From positions 2,753,001 through 2,817,000 of the forward strand of contig NZ_CP010951.1 in the NCBI RefSeq assembly GCF_001580455.1: 64,000 bases of DNA, read 5' to 3'. Positions within the stretch are counted from its first letter, which is position 1. Every line of letters starts with the position of its first letter. Source of the stretch: Ramlibacter tataouinensis (lineage in GTDB: Bacteria > Pseudomonadota > Gammaproteobacteria > Burkholderiales > Burkholderiaceae_C). Both the position numbers and the translations under genes were made by a program. Of this stretch, positions 8,518-16,580 are shown one piece after another. The notes below the pieces were generated by a model. That model saw only the letters and a list, made by a program, of their open reading frames with translations, was not told the origin of the DNA and ran no database searches.

Positions 8518-9791
8518 AGGGCTTGGTCCTTGGAACCGTGAGACGCAGAGAGTTCGAGCGAGCTCCGAGGAGACTCCTCCCACTGCTGCCGATGAACGAT
8601 CAAGGCGTCGGCAAAGGCGCGCCAAGTGTCCTCGGGAAATCCGACGTCCATCCTGCGGACGAAGGTGTCGAAGAAATCCCCCACCAGACGGCATTGGAGG
8701 TCAATCGCGCGCTCCCCTGGGTCATAGGTTTGTCCAGGGGTCGAAGCCAAGACCGGCCAATCCGTGACGTCCCCGTGGTTCGACCGCAGGAATGTCGTGC
8801 GATACACTGGGTGGAGGGGCGCGATTCGGTCCGCTCGTGCAAAGGCATACTCGGTCGCCGACATCGCCTCCGTCGTTGCTGGAGGCACGTTGAATCCGAC
8901 CGCAGTCAGAGCGAAGTGGGCATCCTCACCAATGCAGAGCATCGGTACACCGAGTTCGCGCCCGATCGGTTCAGACGTGAAGACTCCTCCATCCAGATTG
9001 ACGCACGCTCGGGCTCGCGCGTCTTGCAGCGCCGACAAAGCCGATATGTGAGCGCCGTACGACATGCCAAAGTAGCCCACCTCGGATTTCAGCTTTCCGG
9101 CCAACTCGTCCACTTCGCCATTCAGGAGGCGATCGACCACCAAGACTTGGTCCTCCGTCCACGTGGAAGCCAGCCGGCCGATCCAAACACTACGCAACTC
9201 CGCGGCGACCCTGTGCCCCAACTCGAGCCGCTCTTGGAAGACAGGACCGTGCATGCTGCGCGTCATGTCCGCAAGGAGTTCGTTGAGCTTTGGTGTATCG
9301 CCCACAATCCGAGGACTCATTCGGACTAGCCGCCCGTCGGCGGCTACATAGCTGCCGCTCTCATGTGGCCTGGCAATGCTGACGATGACGTAGCCGTGGC
9401 TCGCCAGATACTCCATCAAGCGAGTGTTTTGCTCGCGATAGAGGCCGCCTCCATGGCAAAACACCAGAAGTGGCCACGGTCCTGGCGCACAAGGTGCGTT
9501 CGCGTAGGAAGCTGTCTCGATCGCCCCGATGGCGACTTGGTGGTCGTGTGGGACCTGGAGCAGATTGAAGAACGAATGAACACCGTCGGCAACCTCCTCA
9601 GGACGCAAGTAGGTGCGGCGCAGGAATCCTTCGGTGGGCGCAGCCGGATACCACGCGGTGACGGTGAGGCGCCTTCCGATGTGAGGCGGATCGGCATACG
9701 GCGACGCGCGAGACGAATCATCGAGGTCGAAGTCAAGGACTCCAACGGGATGATCCCCTTTGGGGTGAGGCCAGGGGAGCTTCGAATTCAT
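8514..9791 (-). CDS. Alpha/beta hydrolase A1 (acetylhydrolase/lipase-like)
   Basis: 425 residues from the ATG at 9791. The fold and machinery are visible: an oxyanion-hole segment FCHGGG (about 111-116), the nucleophile elbow GMSYGA (Ser244), an Asp in the NLDGG strand (D267) and a candidate catalytic His in NHGD (H339). The N-terminal LTVTAWYPA block resembles PAF-acetylhydrolase-like enzymes, which cleave short ester or lactone bonds. No signal peptide, so cytosolic. It is divergently transcribed from its paralogue A2 (10147-11373), with which it shares most motifs along the whole length. It overlaps the small S1 gene downstream. Substrate unknown; an ester or lactone of the imported compound is the best guess. 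Confidence 0.85.
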   Translation of the reverse strand: MNSKLPWPHPKGDHPVGVLDFDLDDSSRASPYADPPHIGRRLTVTAWYPAAPTEGFLRRTYLRPEEVADGVHSFFNLLQVPHDHQVAIGAIETASYANAPCAPGPWPLLVFCHGGGLYREQNTRLMEYLASHGYVIVSIARPHESGSYVAADGRLVRMSPRIVGDTPKLNELLADMTRSMHGPVFQERLELGHRVAAELRSVWIGRLASTWTEDQVLVVDRLLNGEVDELAGKLKSEVGYFGMSYGAHISALSALQDARARACVNLDGGVFTSEPIGRELGVPMLCIGEDAHFALTAVGFNVPPATTEAMSATEYAFARADRIAPLHPVYRTTFLRSNHGDVTDWPVLASTPGQTYDPGERAIDLQCRLVGDFFDTFVRRMDVGFPEDTWRAFADALIVHRQQWEESPRSSLELSASHGSKDQAL

Positions 9792-10146
9792 GGCTACCAG
9801 CAAGCGGTGGCGCGCTGTAAGCGACGCTCGTGGTCGTCCGGTGCCTCGCGCAGCAATTCGAATCCCGTTGGTTGGCCGGCCATCAGACCCAACAATGGAA
9901 GCTCTTCGCGAACGAACTGCCAATACGAGTCGCCAAGCCTTGAGAGTGATGTCGAGTGACTCATGGAGATAGCTTACTTGACGGGAAGAGAGGGAATTTT
10001 GTGCACACCTACTGAAACTTAGGCTCGTGCAATTAGGAAAGATGCTCCTAAAAATGGCATCGCAATTCCCAAAGTTTTGGCCCTCTCATCGGTATCGGAC
10101 GGATGGACAATGCGCCAACCCTTTAACTTCCGACTGAGCCACTGAA
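9792..10146. other. Divergent promoter region between hydrolases A1 and A2
   Basis: 355 bases separating two divergently read paralogous hydrolase genes. It must contain both promoters. The stretch 10000-10120 is more AT-rich than its surroundings, but I cannot pick -35/-10 pairs or an operator with confidence. No gene is seen. Confidence 0.5.
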
Positions 10147-11373
10147 ATGACACTGGACGATTGGCCGATCCCCTCCGGTCCTCACGCCGTGGGCGTCACA
10201 GAGTTCGATCTCCGCGATGACGGACGCGCAACCATGTACGCGGTTCCTCCTCACGTGGGTCGCACCCTGACAGTGACTTGCTGGTACCCCGCTGCATCGG
10301 CGGGACAGCAACGTCGGAAGCCCTATTTGAAGCGCGAAGAACTCAAAGGCATGAGCGACTTCTTCGATCTCTTCAAGATCCCTTCAGAACAGCAGGTGCG
10401 GCTTTCCGAGATTCTGACGGCCGGCAGAGTGGACGCGCCAGTCGCTGCAGGGGACTTTCCCCTGCTGGTCTTTTGCCACGGAGGAGGACTGTATCGCGAG
10501 CAGAGCACGGTACTCATGGAGCACTTGGCCAGCCTTGGGTTCGTCGTCGCGAGCGTTGCGCATCCGCACGAAGCGGGAAGCTACGTAACGGCGGAGGGTG
10601 AGTTCGTGACGTCAAATCCGACACTCCTGGCCGACTTGCAGCAAGCACAAGCTGCGTTGACTGCCAATACCGCTTGGTGCACTTCGGAAAGCTTGGCTGA
10701 ACGCCTTGAATCGCTGGGCCGGCTGATTCGCCCATTGAGAAGCTCATGGCTTGGTAAGCTTGCGAACGTATGGGCCGATGACATGGTCTTCACCGCGGAT
10801 CAGATCCTTGAAGGAAGCGTCGGTCTCCTTGCGAAATCGCTAAAGCCTGACGTCGGCTACTTCGGCATGTCCTATGGGGCTCACGCGGCAGCGCTGGCAA
10901 CCATGAAGGACGTCCGGACCCGAGCGTTTGTGAACTTGGACGGAGGCCTGTTTACGGCGGAGCCGCTTCGTCGGGTGCTGGGTGTTCCGGTGCTCTGCCT
11001 GACGGAAGACATGAGCACAAGCTTAGCCATGACGGCGATGATGGGAAGACAGTTGCCGTCGCCGACCGAGGAGTCGCTTGGGATGCTGCATGCCTGCTAC
11101 ACGCACGACGACGGCACACCCGACAAGCGAGTTCATCATGTGTCCATCAGAGGTGCTGCACACGGCGACTTCTCCGACTTGCCGCTCCTCTTCGGTTCGA
11201 TCCCTGGTTTCGTGTGCTTCCCTGGTGGAATCCGCGTGCTGGAAATTCAGAAGGGCATGGTTGGCGCATTCTTTAGCCGGTTCATGAGCGGTAGAGACGA
11301 GGACTTTCAGACGCTCGCGCGTGCCCGGTTTCCTGATGAAGTGGTGATTCACGACGCAAGGCGGACGATTTAG
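10147..11373 (+). CDS. Alpha/beta hydrolase A2 (acetylhydrolase/lipase-like)
   Basis: 408 residues, paralogue of A1 and same architecture: LTVTCWYPA near residue 41, oxyanion motif FCHGGG (109-114) followed by LYREQ, nucleophile elbow GMSYGA (Ser242), NLDGG with D265, and HGD with H339. The match to A1 is collinear from end to end, so the two arose by gene duplication and inversion. Unlike A1, it has no copy of the small S gene behind it. Cytosolic, function as for A1: hydrolysis of an ester-like bond in a substrate I cannot identify. The conserved triad argues that both copies are active. Confidence 0.85.
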   Translation: MTLDDWPIPSGPHAVGVTEFDLRDDGRATMYAVPPHVGRTLTVTCWYPAASAGQQRRKPYLKREELKGMSDFFDLFKIPSEQQVRLSEILTAGRVDAPVAAGDFPLLVFCHGGGLYREQSTVLMEHLASLGFVVASVAHPHEAGSYVTAEGEFVTSNPTLLADLQQAQAALTANTAWCTSESLAERLESLGRLIRPLRSSWLGKLANVWADDMVFTADQILEGSVGLLAKSLKPDVGYFGMSYGAHAAALATMKDVRTRAFVNLDGGLFTAEPLRRVLGVPVLCLTEDMSTSLAMTAMMGRQLPSPTEESLGMLHACYTHDDGTPDKRVHHVSIRGAAHGDFSDLPLLFGSIPGFVCFPGGIRVLEIQKGMVGAFFSRFMSGRDEDFQTLARARFPDEVVIHDARRTI

Positions 11374-11424
11374 GCGGAACGCAGCGGATTATCGGCGCGT
11401 GACAGGCTGGCGGGCTTCGCGACC

Positions 11425-11453
11425 AAAAAACCGTCAATTCAGTGAATTGACGG
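11425..11453 (-). terminator. Rho-independent terminator, minus strand orientation
   Basis: A perfect 10-bp inverted repeat (CCGTCAATTC / GAATTGACGG, 11431-11440 and 11444-11453) with a 3-base loop. Six A precede it on the plus strand (11425-11430), giving a T-tract after the hairpin on the minus strand. It lies behind a plus-strand gene and could end that transcript weakly, but its T-tract points the other way, where no minus-strand gene lies nearby. Confidence 0.6.
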
Positions 11454-11670
11454 CGCGCGGCCGGTTGCTACCAGTTTCACTGCAGCGTTCAGAAGTTTCT
11501 ATGAGGTATCGCCGAAATCTGCTTCGTCCTCACAGCTGATGCACTGAGCGCCGGTGAATCGGTCGGCGGACATCCTAAAAGGTCCGGCATGCGCGACTAA
11601 GGCAGTCGCCCCGTCGACCGCTCTAATGGCTTCTCCGGTATTTGAGACCCAATTTTCCTGAGGAGCTACA

Positions 11671-12507
11671 GTGGAATCGACGTTCTTTGAAGCGGTCACG
11701 CTTAGCGGCCGCATTCGCGTGGAAGCATGCGGGCCTACGCATGCACCCGCGCTCTTGATTGCAGTGATAGGCACATCTCGTGGATTCGGCCCAGGACCCA
11801 GCCTGGCGTACCGCGAGGCATTGGGGCAGAAGTACCGCTTGGTCTTCTGGGACTATCCTCCGGGCCCCTTCGGCGGTGAACGCGCTGGCGATGCTCCTCC
11901 AATGACCCCGTCGCGCGTAGTTGACGATTACATCGCCGTTGCCGATATCGCTGGCATCCAGAAGTTCGCGTACTTCGGATACTCATTCGGAGGCAACTCG
12001 GGTCTTCAGCTCGCAATGCGTCATCCGGACCGCCTCACTGCCTTGGCTATTGGCGGATGGCCTGCCATGGAGGGAGGTTTTGGTGCCATGCTTGCCGGAT
12101 CCCGCGGGCTGTACGAAAGCAGCGTGGACTCCGAGAAGTATCCGGAGTTCGCTGCAGCGCTGCCAACGGATCCAGTACAGCGCCAGCGTATCGTGAACCA
12201 GTATCTCAATTTCGTTGAGTATTATGAGGTGCTCCAAGACTTCGATGACGCTGCGCAACGGAGCCTGGCGATGTCCCTCAAGATGCCACGCTTGAACTTC
12301 GCCGATGCATTGGATGTTGTAGGCACCTTGGGGCCTGGCGCGGAGATCGGACCGAGGCTGATTCGCAACGAAGCGGAGCTCAGGTCCATGGGCTGGGCAA
12401 CTCGCGTATTGCATGTCGCGAAGGACTCTGCGACTGCTCACTTTGTGGCAATGGACGCCGGCGTTGTTGCTCCCCTGCTTGACGAGTTCCTCACGCAAGT
12501 ACTCTGA
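11671..12507 (+). CDS. Alpha/beta hydrolase B1
   Basis: 278 residues from a GTG start at 11671 with a GAGGAG ribosome site. Typical small alpha/beta hydrolase: strand-turn FWDYPP (59-64) after the oxyanion region, nucleophile elbow GYSFGG with Ser105, and a C-terminal HVAKDSATAH segment that should bring the acid and catalytic His. It is paralogous and collinear with B2 (19976-20809), with long identical blocks such as KMPRLNFADALD / TMPRLNFADALD. No signal peptide. It is separated from A2 by about 300 bases and converges with the receptor gene, with a strong hairpin in between. Function inferred: cytosolic ester or amide hydrolysis of an imported compound. Confidence 0.85.
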   Translation: MESTFFEAVTLSGRIRVEACGPTHAPALLIAVIGTSRGFGPGPSLAYREALGQKYRLVFWDYPPGPFGGERAGDAPPMTPSRVVDDYIAVADIAGIQKFAYFGYSFGGNSGLQLAMRHPDRLTALAIGGWPAMEGGFGAMLAGSRGLYESSVDSEKYPEFAAALPTDPVQRQRIVNQYLNFVEYYEVLQDFDDAAQRSLAMSLKMPRLNFADALDVVGTLGPGAEIGPRLIRNEAELRSMGWATRVLHVAKDSATAHFVAMDAGVVAPLLDEFLTQVL

Positions 12508-12548
12508 CGTTCCTTGGCGGGACGTTGCCGTCGCCGCCGATTTCCAAG

Positions 12549-12595
12549 CTCAAAGCACAAGGGCCCCGAGTTGCCTCGAGGCCCTTGTGTTTGAG
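12549..12595. terminator. Bidirectional terminator hairpin
   Basis: A long inverted repeat between convergent genes: left arm 12549-12565 (CTCAAAGCACAAGGGCC) pairs with 12580-12595 with one bulged base, enclosing a short loop. It lies between hydrolase B1 (plus) and the TonB-dependent receptor (minus) and should stop both transcripts. T-tracts are weak on both sides. Confidence 0.7.
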
Positions 12596-12605
12596 TCTTG
12601 AGCGA

Positions 12606-14831
12606 CTACATGTCCCACCGCAGGGACGCGGTGAATGTCCGCGGCCGCTGCAGGTAGTAGTCGGTGTAGGGAACCCCAGGCACGCCACCAAAGAGACCAA
12701 CAATCCCGCGCTCGTTGAAAACGTTTGCCAAGTTGAGCCCGAGTGTCCAATTGTCTCGGACGAAACGAATGCCTACGTCAAGGGTCCCGTAGCCGGGGGC
12801 GCTGCGGATTCCGTCGATGTCCATGGTGCGAGACCCGACATAGGAGTGCGTCGCGAAGGCTGTGGCTCTGGACTCCCACGGGCCGTCAAAGGAGTAGTTA
12901 GCTGATAGCACGGACTGGAAATGAGGCGTCCCGGGAAGTCTGGATCCGGTGGGAACGATCGCTCCTGGCACGGCACCGCTGGGGAAGTCCGCTGCGGTTT
13001 TCGCGTCAGTGTATGCGACCGCCGCGTTGAGGCGAAGCGATCCGGTTGCACGGTAGTCCAGAGCGACTTCGAGGCCCTTGTTGGTGGCCTTGCCCACGTT
13101 CGCAACGATCGACAGCGGAATCGGTCCACTGGTATCGAACGAGTTCACCTGGGCGTCCGACCAGTCCATGTAGAAGGCGGTGACGTCGAGCAGGAGATTC
13201 TTGGCAGGGGCTAGTCGCACCCCAGTTTCGTAGTTCTTCAGACTGTCCGAGTTGAATGGCTTGAACGTCCCGACGGGGTTAACTCCACCGAACCGATAAC
13301 CCTCGCTATAGAGTGCGTACCACAGGTTGTCACCGAAACGGTACTTGATCGTCGCCTTCGGTGTGGTGCCGGACTCGGAAGTGCTCCCAGTTGCAGCACT
13401 GGGCATACCGAGAAGCGTCAGAGAGAGATCGCTCGCAACGGTCGTGCGATACCATCGTGCACCAAGACCGGCGCTCCAACCGTTGCCGAATGAGTACTCA
13501 CCATCGGCAAAAAGAGCCTTCTCGGACGTTTCTGCTGATCCGTTGGTCACCCCGATGGTGTCGTTCGGAATAAGGATGGTACCCAGGGCACCCCACAAGG
13601 CGGTTCCTCCCGGAGCCAAGATCGAACCGTCGGCGCGGTACTCGGTCCGCTGATAGAACGCGCCTGCGACGAATGAGAGTGGTCCTGGCTGGTTGGAACT
13701 GACCCTGAACTCCTCAGAGCCTGCCCTGTAGGTCGTGATGGTGGGCGCGACGACGACGGGGAGACGCGGCAAGCCAAAGCCCGTACCCAGATCCTGGTAG
13801 ATGCGCGTCGAGTCGTAGTGGAGATCGCCTTCCTTTCGCCAAAAGCCGGTGATGGAGGTGAGCATCACCGGGCCAAGGTCGTAGTCGGCCTGCAGGTTGC
13901 CAAAGTCTAGCCGCGACTTGAGCGTTGTAGCAGTCGGAGTGCTGATCTCCAGCTTGGTCGGGTCCGGCGACACTGCAGACGTATCGCCGGTCTTGACCTC
14001 TTGCGTGAGGAGCATGCCCGTAATCGACAGATCCCGAGTCGGCTTTACTGTTACCCCAACACGGCCACCGCGCTGGCGCAGCTCGTTCGCGTCCGTTTTT
14101 CCGGTTCCAAGGTTGTCCACATAGCCGCCGTCTTTCCGGTCGAATACAACGAAGCGAGCCGCCGCGGAACTGTCCCCCAGGGGCGTGTTCAGCATCGCGA
14201 ATGCCGAGTAGCCGGCGCTGCCTCCAGAAACCTGGGTCCCGTTGACCAGCACAGATGCTTCCATCGCCTTCAGGTTCGGCTTGGCAACGAGATATCGAAC
14301 GGCTCCACCAAGAGAGGAGGATCCGTAGAGAGCGCCCTGCGGGCCCCTGAGCACCTCGATGCGATCCAGGTCAAAAGGATAGAGATCAAGGACCGACGAC
14401 GAACCGTACGGGTCAGTGAGGGGAACGTCTTCGAGGTAGAAGCCGGTCGTTCCCTGGACCACGCCCCCACAGATGGCGCAGTTGGACGTGCCAATTCCGC
14501 GAATGGTCACGCTGGAGGTGGTGGGCTCACCTTTCGTAAACTGAACGCCCGGAGTCAGCTTGAAGACATCCTCCTGATCCTTCGAGCCTCGATTCTCAAG
14601 ATCGGCGCCATCGACCGTGGAAACCGATCCCGCGACTTCCCGCTGGAGCTGAGGACGTTTGTTGGTAGTCACCGTGACCGCGTCCAGGGCCACGCTGGAG
14701 GGTGCGGGCGAAGCTTGCTGTGCAAAGGCCTGATGACCGACGCACATGGTCAGTATGGCGAGGCACGTGGCCCTGGGCTGCACTCGAATCCTCTCGACTT
14801 GTCTCCGAACGGACTGTAGTTTCTTCGTCAT
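12606..14831 (-). CDS. TonB-dependent outer-membrane receptor
   Basis: 741 residues from the ATG at 14831, chosen because a GGAG site lies just upstream; an in-frame GTG at 14846 is the alternative. A signal peptide (about 1-38, ending HQAFAQ) is followed by a plug domain starting VTVTTNKRPQ with the usual VSTVDGADLEN and VFKLTPGVQF elements, and the plug end EVLRGPQGALYGSSSLGGAV. The barrel continues to the C-terminal WDM. The plug contains a close Cys pair (SNCAICGG), as in some xanthomonad and sphingomonad receptors. The class imports oligomers, siderophores and other large molecules. It stands alone between a convergent hydrolase and the aroG gene. With the energising operon at 4010-6707 it forms the outer-membrane entry of this cluster. 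Confidence 0.93.
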   Translation of the reverse strand: MTKKLQSVRRQVERIRVQPRATCLAILTMCVGHQAFAQQASPAPSSVALDAVTVTTNKRPQLQREVAGSVSTVDGADLENRGSKDQEDVFKLTPGVQFTKGEPTTSSVTIRGIGTSNCAICGGVVQGTTGFYLEDVPLTDPYGSSSVLDLYPFDLDRIEVLRGPQGALYGSSSLGGAVRYLVAKPNLKAMEASVLVNGTQVSGGSAGYSAFAMLNTPLGDSSAAARFVVFDRKDGGYVDNLGTGKTDANELRQRGGRVGVTVKPTRDLSITGMLLTQEVKTGDTSAVSPDPTKLEISTPTATTLKSRLDFGNLQADYDLGPVMLTSITGFWRKEGDLHYDSTRIYQDLGTGFGLPRLPVVVAPTITTYRAGSEEFRVSSNQPGPLSFVAGAFYQRTEYRADGSILAPGGTALWGALGTILIPNDTIGVTNGSAETSEKALFADGEYSFGNGWSAGLGARWYRTTVASDLSLTLLGMPSAATGSTSESGTTPKATIKYRFGDNLWYALYSEGYRFGGVNPVGTFKPFNSDSLKNYETGVRLAPAKNLLLDVTAFYMDWSDAQVNSFDTSGPIPLSIVANVGKATNKGLEVALDYRATGSLRLNAAVAYTDAKTAADFPSGAVPGAIVPTGSRLPGTPHFQSVLSANYSFDGPWESRATAFATHSYVGSRTMDIDGIRSAPGYGTLDVGIRFVRDNWTLGLNLANVFNERGIVGLFGGVPGVPYTDYYLQRPRTFTASLRWDM

Positions 14832-15402
14832 TGTCTTCTCCGCCACTTTGGGCGCGGGGGGTCAAAGATCAGGAGCGGGCACCTGATTCGGGAGCTGGAC
14901 GGAAGCCGTCTGGAGTCAATTAAACGAGGGCAGGGCTGATGGGATTTAGTGAAAAGAGGCTTACTTATTAGTCATTGCGAAGCTTCTTCCTTCGGCCGGC
15001 ACCGCATGCAACATCAATCCGATTTCCGCGCTGACCGTCTGCCCAACGGTCCCTCGCCTTGTACCTGCGCTGCAACGCGGCGGATACCCCGAAGCTTCAG
15101 ACCTCGCCGCGCCCGGCGAAGGCCGCAAGGTTCGTCTCGGCACGTACGGCGCCCCGGCTGCGGTGCCGTGCAAGTCTGGATCGCCCTCGTGTCGAAGGCC
15201 GACATGCATAGGGGTACACGCATCAGTGGAACAACATGCCTTCGCTGCAACGTCTGTGCATGGCAAGCGTCGATAGCGAAGACGAAGCCGTCGCGGCGCG
15301 CAATGAAGGGTGGCGTACTTCCGGGTGCGTCGCCTGACGAACCGAAGATGCCGCGCGAGATCAGTTGCCCGGCGTCTGCGGAAGCAGCTTCGGCACGATT
15401 CA
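14832..15402. other. Intergenic region with decayed sequence
   Basis: About 570 bases between the receptor start and the DAHP synthase. The part next to the receptor must hold its promoter. Short open frames are present but none is convincing. The right end (about 15380-15402) still looks weakly like the first codons of the dipeptidase gene after a small deletion, so part of this region may be the remains of a lost dipeptidase gene. Confidence 0.45.
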
Positions 15403-15423
15403 ACAGTGAGGCACTTGAGTCAT
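15403..15423 (-). pseudogene. Vestige of a dipeptidase (M19) gene start behind aroG
   Basis: Read on the minus strand, this begins ATGACTCAAGTGCCTCA, identical to the first 17 bases of the intact dipeptidase gene at 7957. After those codons (M-T-Q-V-P) the match degrades, a few bases are deleted and a TGA follows. It overlaps the last bases of aroG as the intact dipeptidase once overlapped its own aroG copy. It is not functional; it is evidence of an earlier aroG-dipeptidase order. Confidence 0.6.
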
Positions 15424-16550
15424 GACTTCATTCGATTGTTGATCTTCGTGGTGCGGGCACGCGCAGCTGACGCGAGCTCGCGCATCACCTGCTCAGTCCG
15501 CTCCCAGCCGATGCAGGCATCTGTGATAGACACGCCGGGCAGCAGCGGCACGCCCGGCTTCAAGTCCTGGCGGCCTTCATGCAAATGGCTTTCGATCATC
15601 ACGCCCAGGATGCGCCAGTCGCCGCGCTCGACTTGCTCGGCGATCGACGTCGCCACATCCACCTGCTTGCGGTAATCCTTTCGAGAATTGGCGTGCGAGC
15701 AGTCGACCATCAGGCGTTCTTGCACACCGGACCTCGTAAGAACCGCACATGCCGCGTCGATATCGGCGGGCCCGTAGTTCGGGCCGCGCGTGCCGCCACG
15801 CAGGATCACGTGGCTGTCCTCGTTGCCGGCGGTTTCGAAGATCGCGACCTGGCCCATCTTTGTCATGCCCATGAACGCGTGAGGCGATCGACAGGCCGTG
15901 AGCGCATCAGCCGCCACCTGCACACTTCCGTCGGTTCCGTTCTTAAAACCAATCGAGCAGCTCAGGCCCGATGCGAGCTGGCGATGGCTCGGGCTTTCCG
16001 TCGTGCGGGCTCCAATCGCGCCCCAGCACACGAGATCCGCGATGTACTGCGGACTGAGCAGGTCGAGGAACTCAGTTCCCGCCGGTAGCCCGAGGTGCGC
16101 GATCTCCAGCAGCAACTCTCGCGCACAGCGCAGGCCCTCGTTAATTCGGAAGCTACCGTCCAGGCGCGGATCATTGATGTAGCCCTTCCAGCCGACCGTG
16201 GTGCGTGGCTTCTCGAAATACACACGCATGACGATCAGCAGGTCGTCGCGCAGAGTGTCCGAGAGCTCCTTCAGTTGTCGGGCATATTCCAGCGTCTGGT
16301 CACGATCGTGGATCGAGCACGGACCCACGATTACGAGTAAGCGCGGGTCCCGACCGTGCACAACTCCGGCAACTTCACGTCGCATCTCCTCGATAAAGAC
16401 CTGCAGTCGAGCGTCTGCCGGCAGCTCATGTTGCAGTAGCGCCGCGGAGATTAGCGGCCGAACCTCGCGAATACGAACGTCGTCCACCTGCGTGGTATGC
16501 GGAAGCATCTTGTTCGGCGCCTGGAAAGGCGCTGCGCATTCGTCGCTCAT
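15420..16550 (-). CDS. aroG: 3-deoxy-7-phosphoheptulonate (DAHP) synthase, class I
   Basis: 376 residues (family about 350; the N-terminus is slightly long, and an ATG 14 codons in is possible). Condenses phosphoenolpyruvate and erythrose 4-phosphate, the first step of the shikimate pathway, in the cytosol. Motifs: VGPCSIHD with the metal Cys78, VYFEKPRTTVGWKG, the GFKNGTDG loop, AGNEDSHVILRGG, MVDCSHANSRK and GVMIESHL, i.e. a complete active site of the AroG/F/H type. It is out of place among hydrolases: such dedicated DAHP synthases are usual in clusters that make or use aromatic compounds, so it may feed an aromatic building block. It starts about 30 bases downstream of the S9 peptidase stop and is probably its operon partner. 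Confidence 0.93.
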   Translation of the reverse strand: MSDECAAPFQAPNKMLPHTTQVDDVRIREVRPLISAALLQHELPADARLQVFIEEMRREVAGVVHGRDPRLLVIVGPCSIHDRDQTLEYARQLKELSDTLRDDLLIVMRVYFEKPRTTVGWKGYINDPRLDGSFRINEGLRCARELLLEIAHLGLPAGTEFLDLLSPQYIADLVCWGAIGARTTESPSHRQLASGLSCSIGFKNGTDGSVQVAADALTACRSPHAFMGMTKMGQVAIFETAGNEDSHVILRGGTRGPNYGPADIDAACAVLTRSGVQERLMVDCSHANSRKDYRKQVDVATSIAEQVERGDWRILGVMIESHLHEGRQDLKPGVPLLPGVSITDACIGWERTEQVMRELASAARARTTKINNRMKS

Positions 16551-16580
16551 GGCTCGCTTTCGCTTGCCATCAGTTGGCGG

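Noticed and set aside
14949..15403. Overlapping frames on both strands between receptor and aroG
   Set aside because: No family signal and poor composition; part of the stretch is better explained as decayed dipeptidase sequence.
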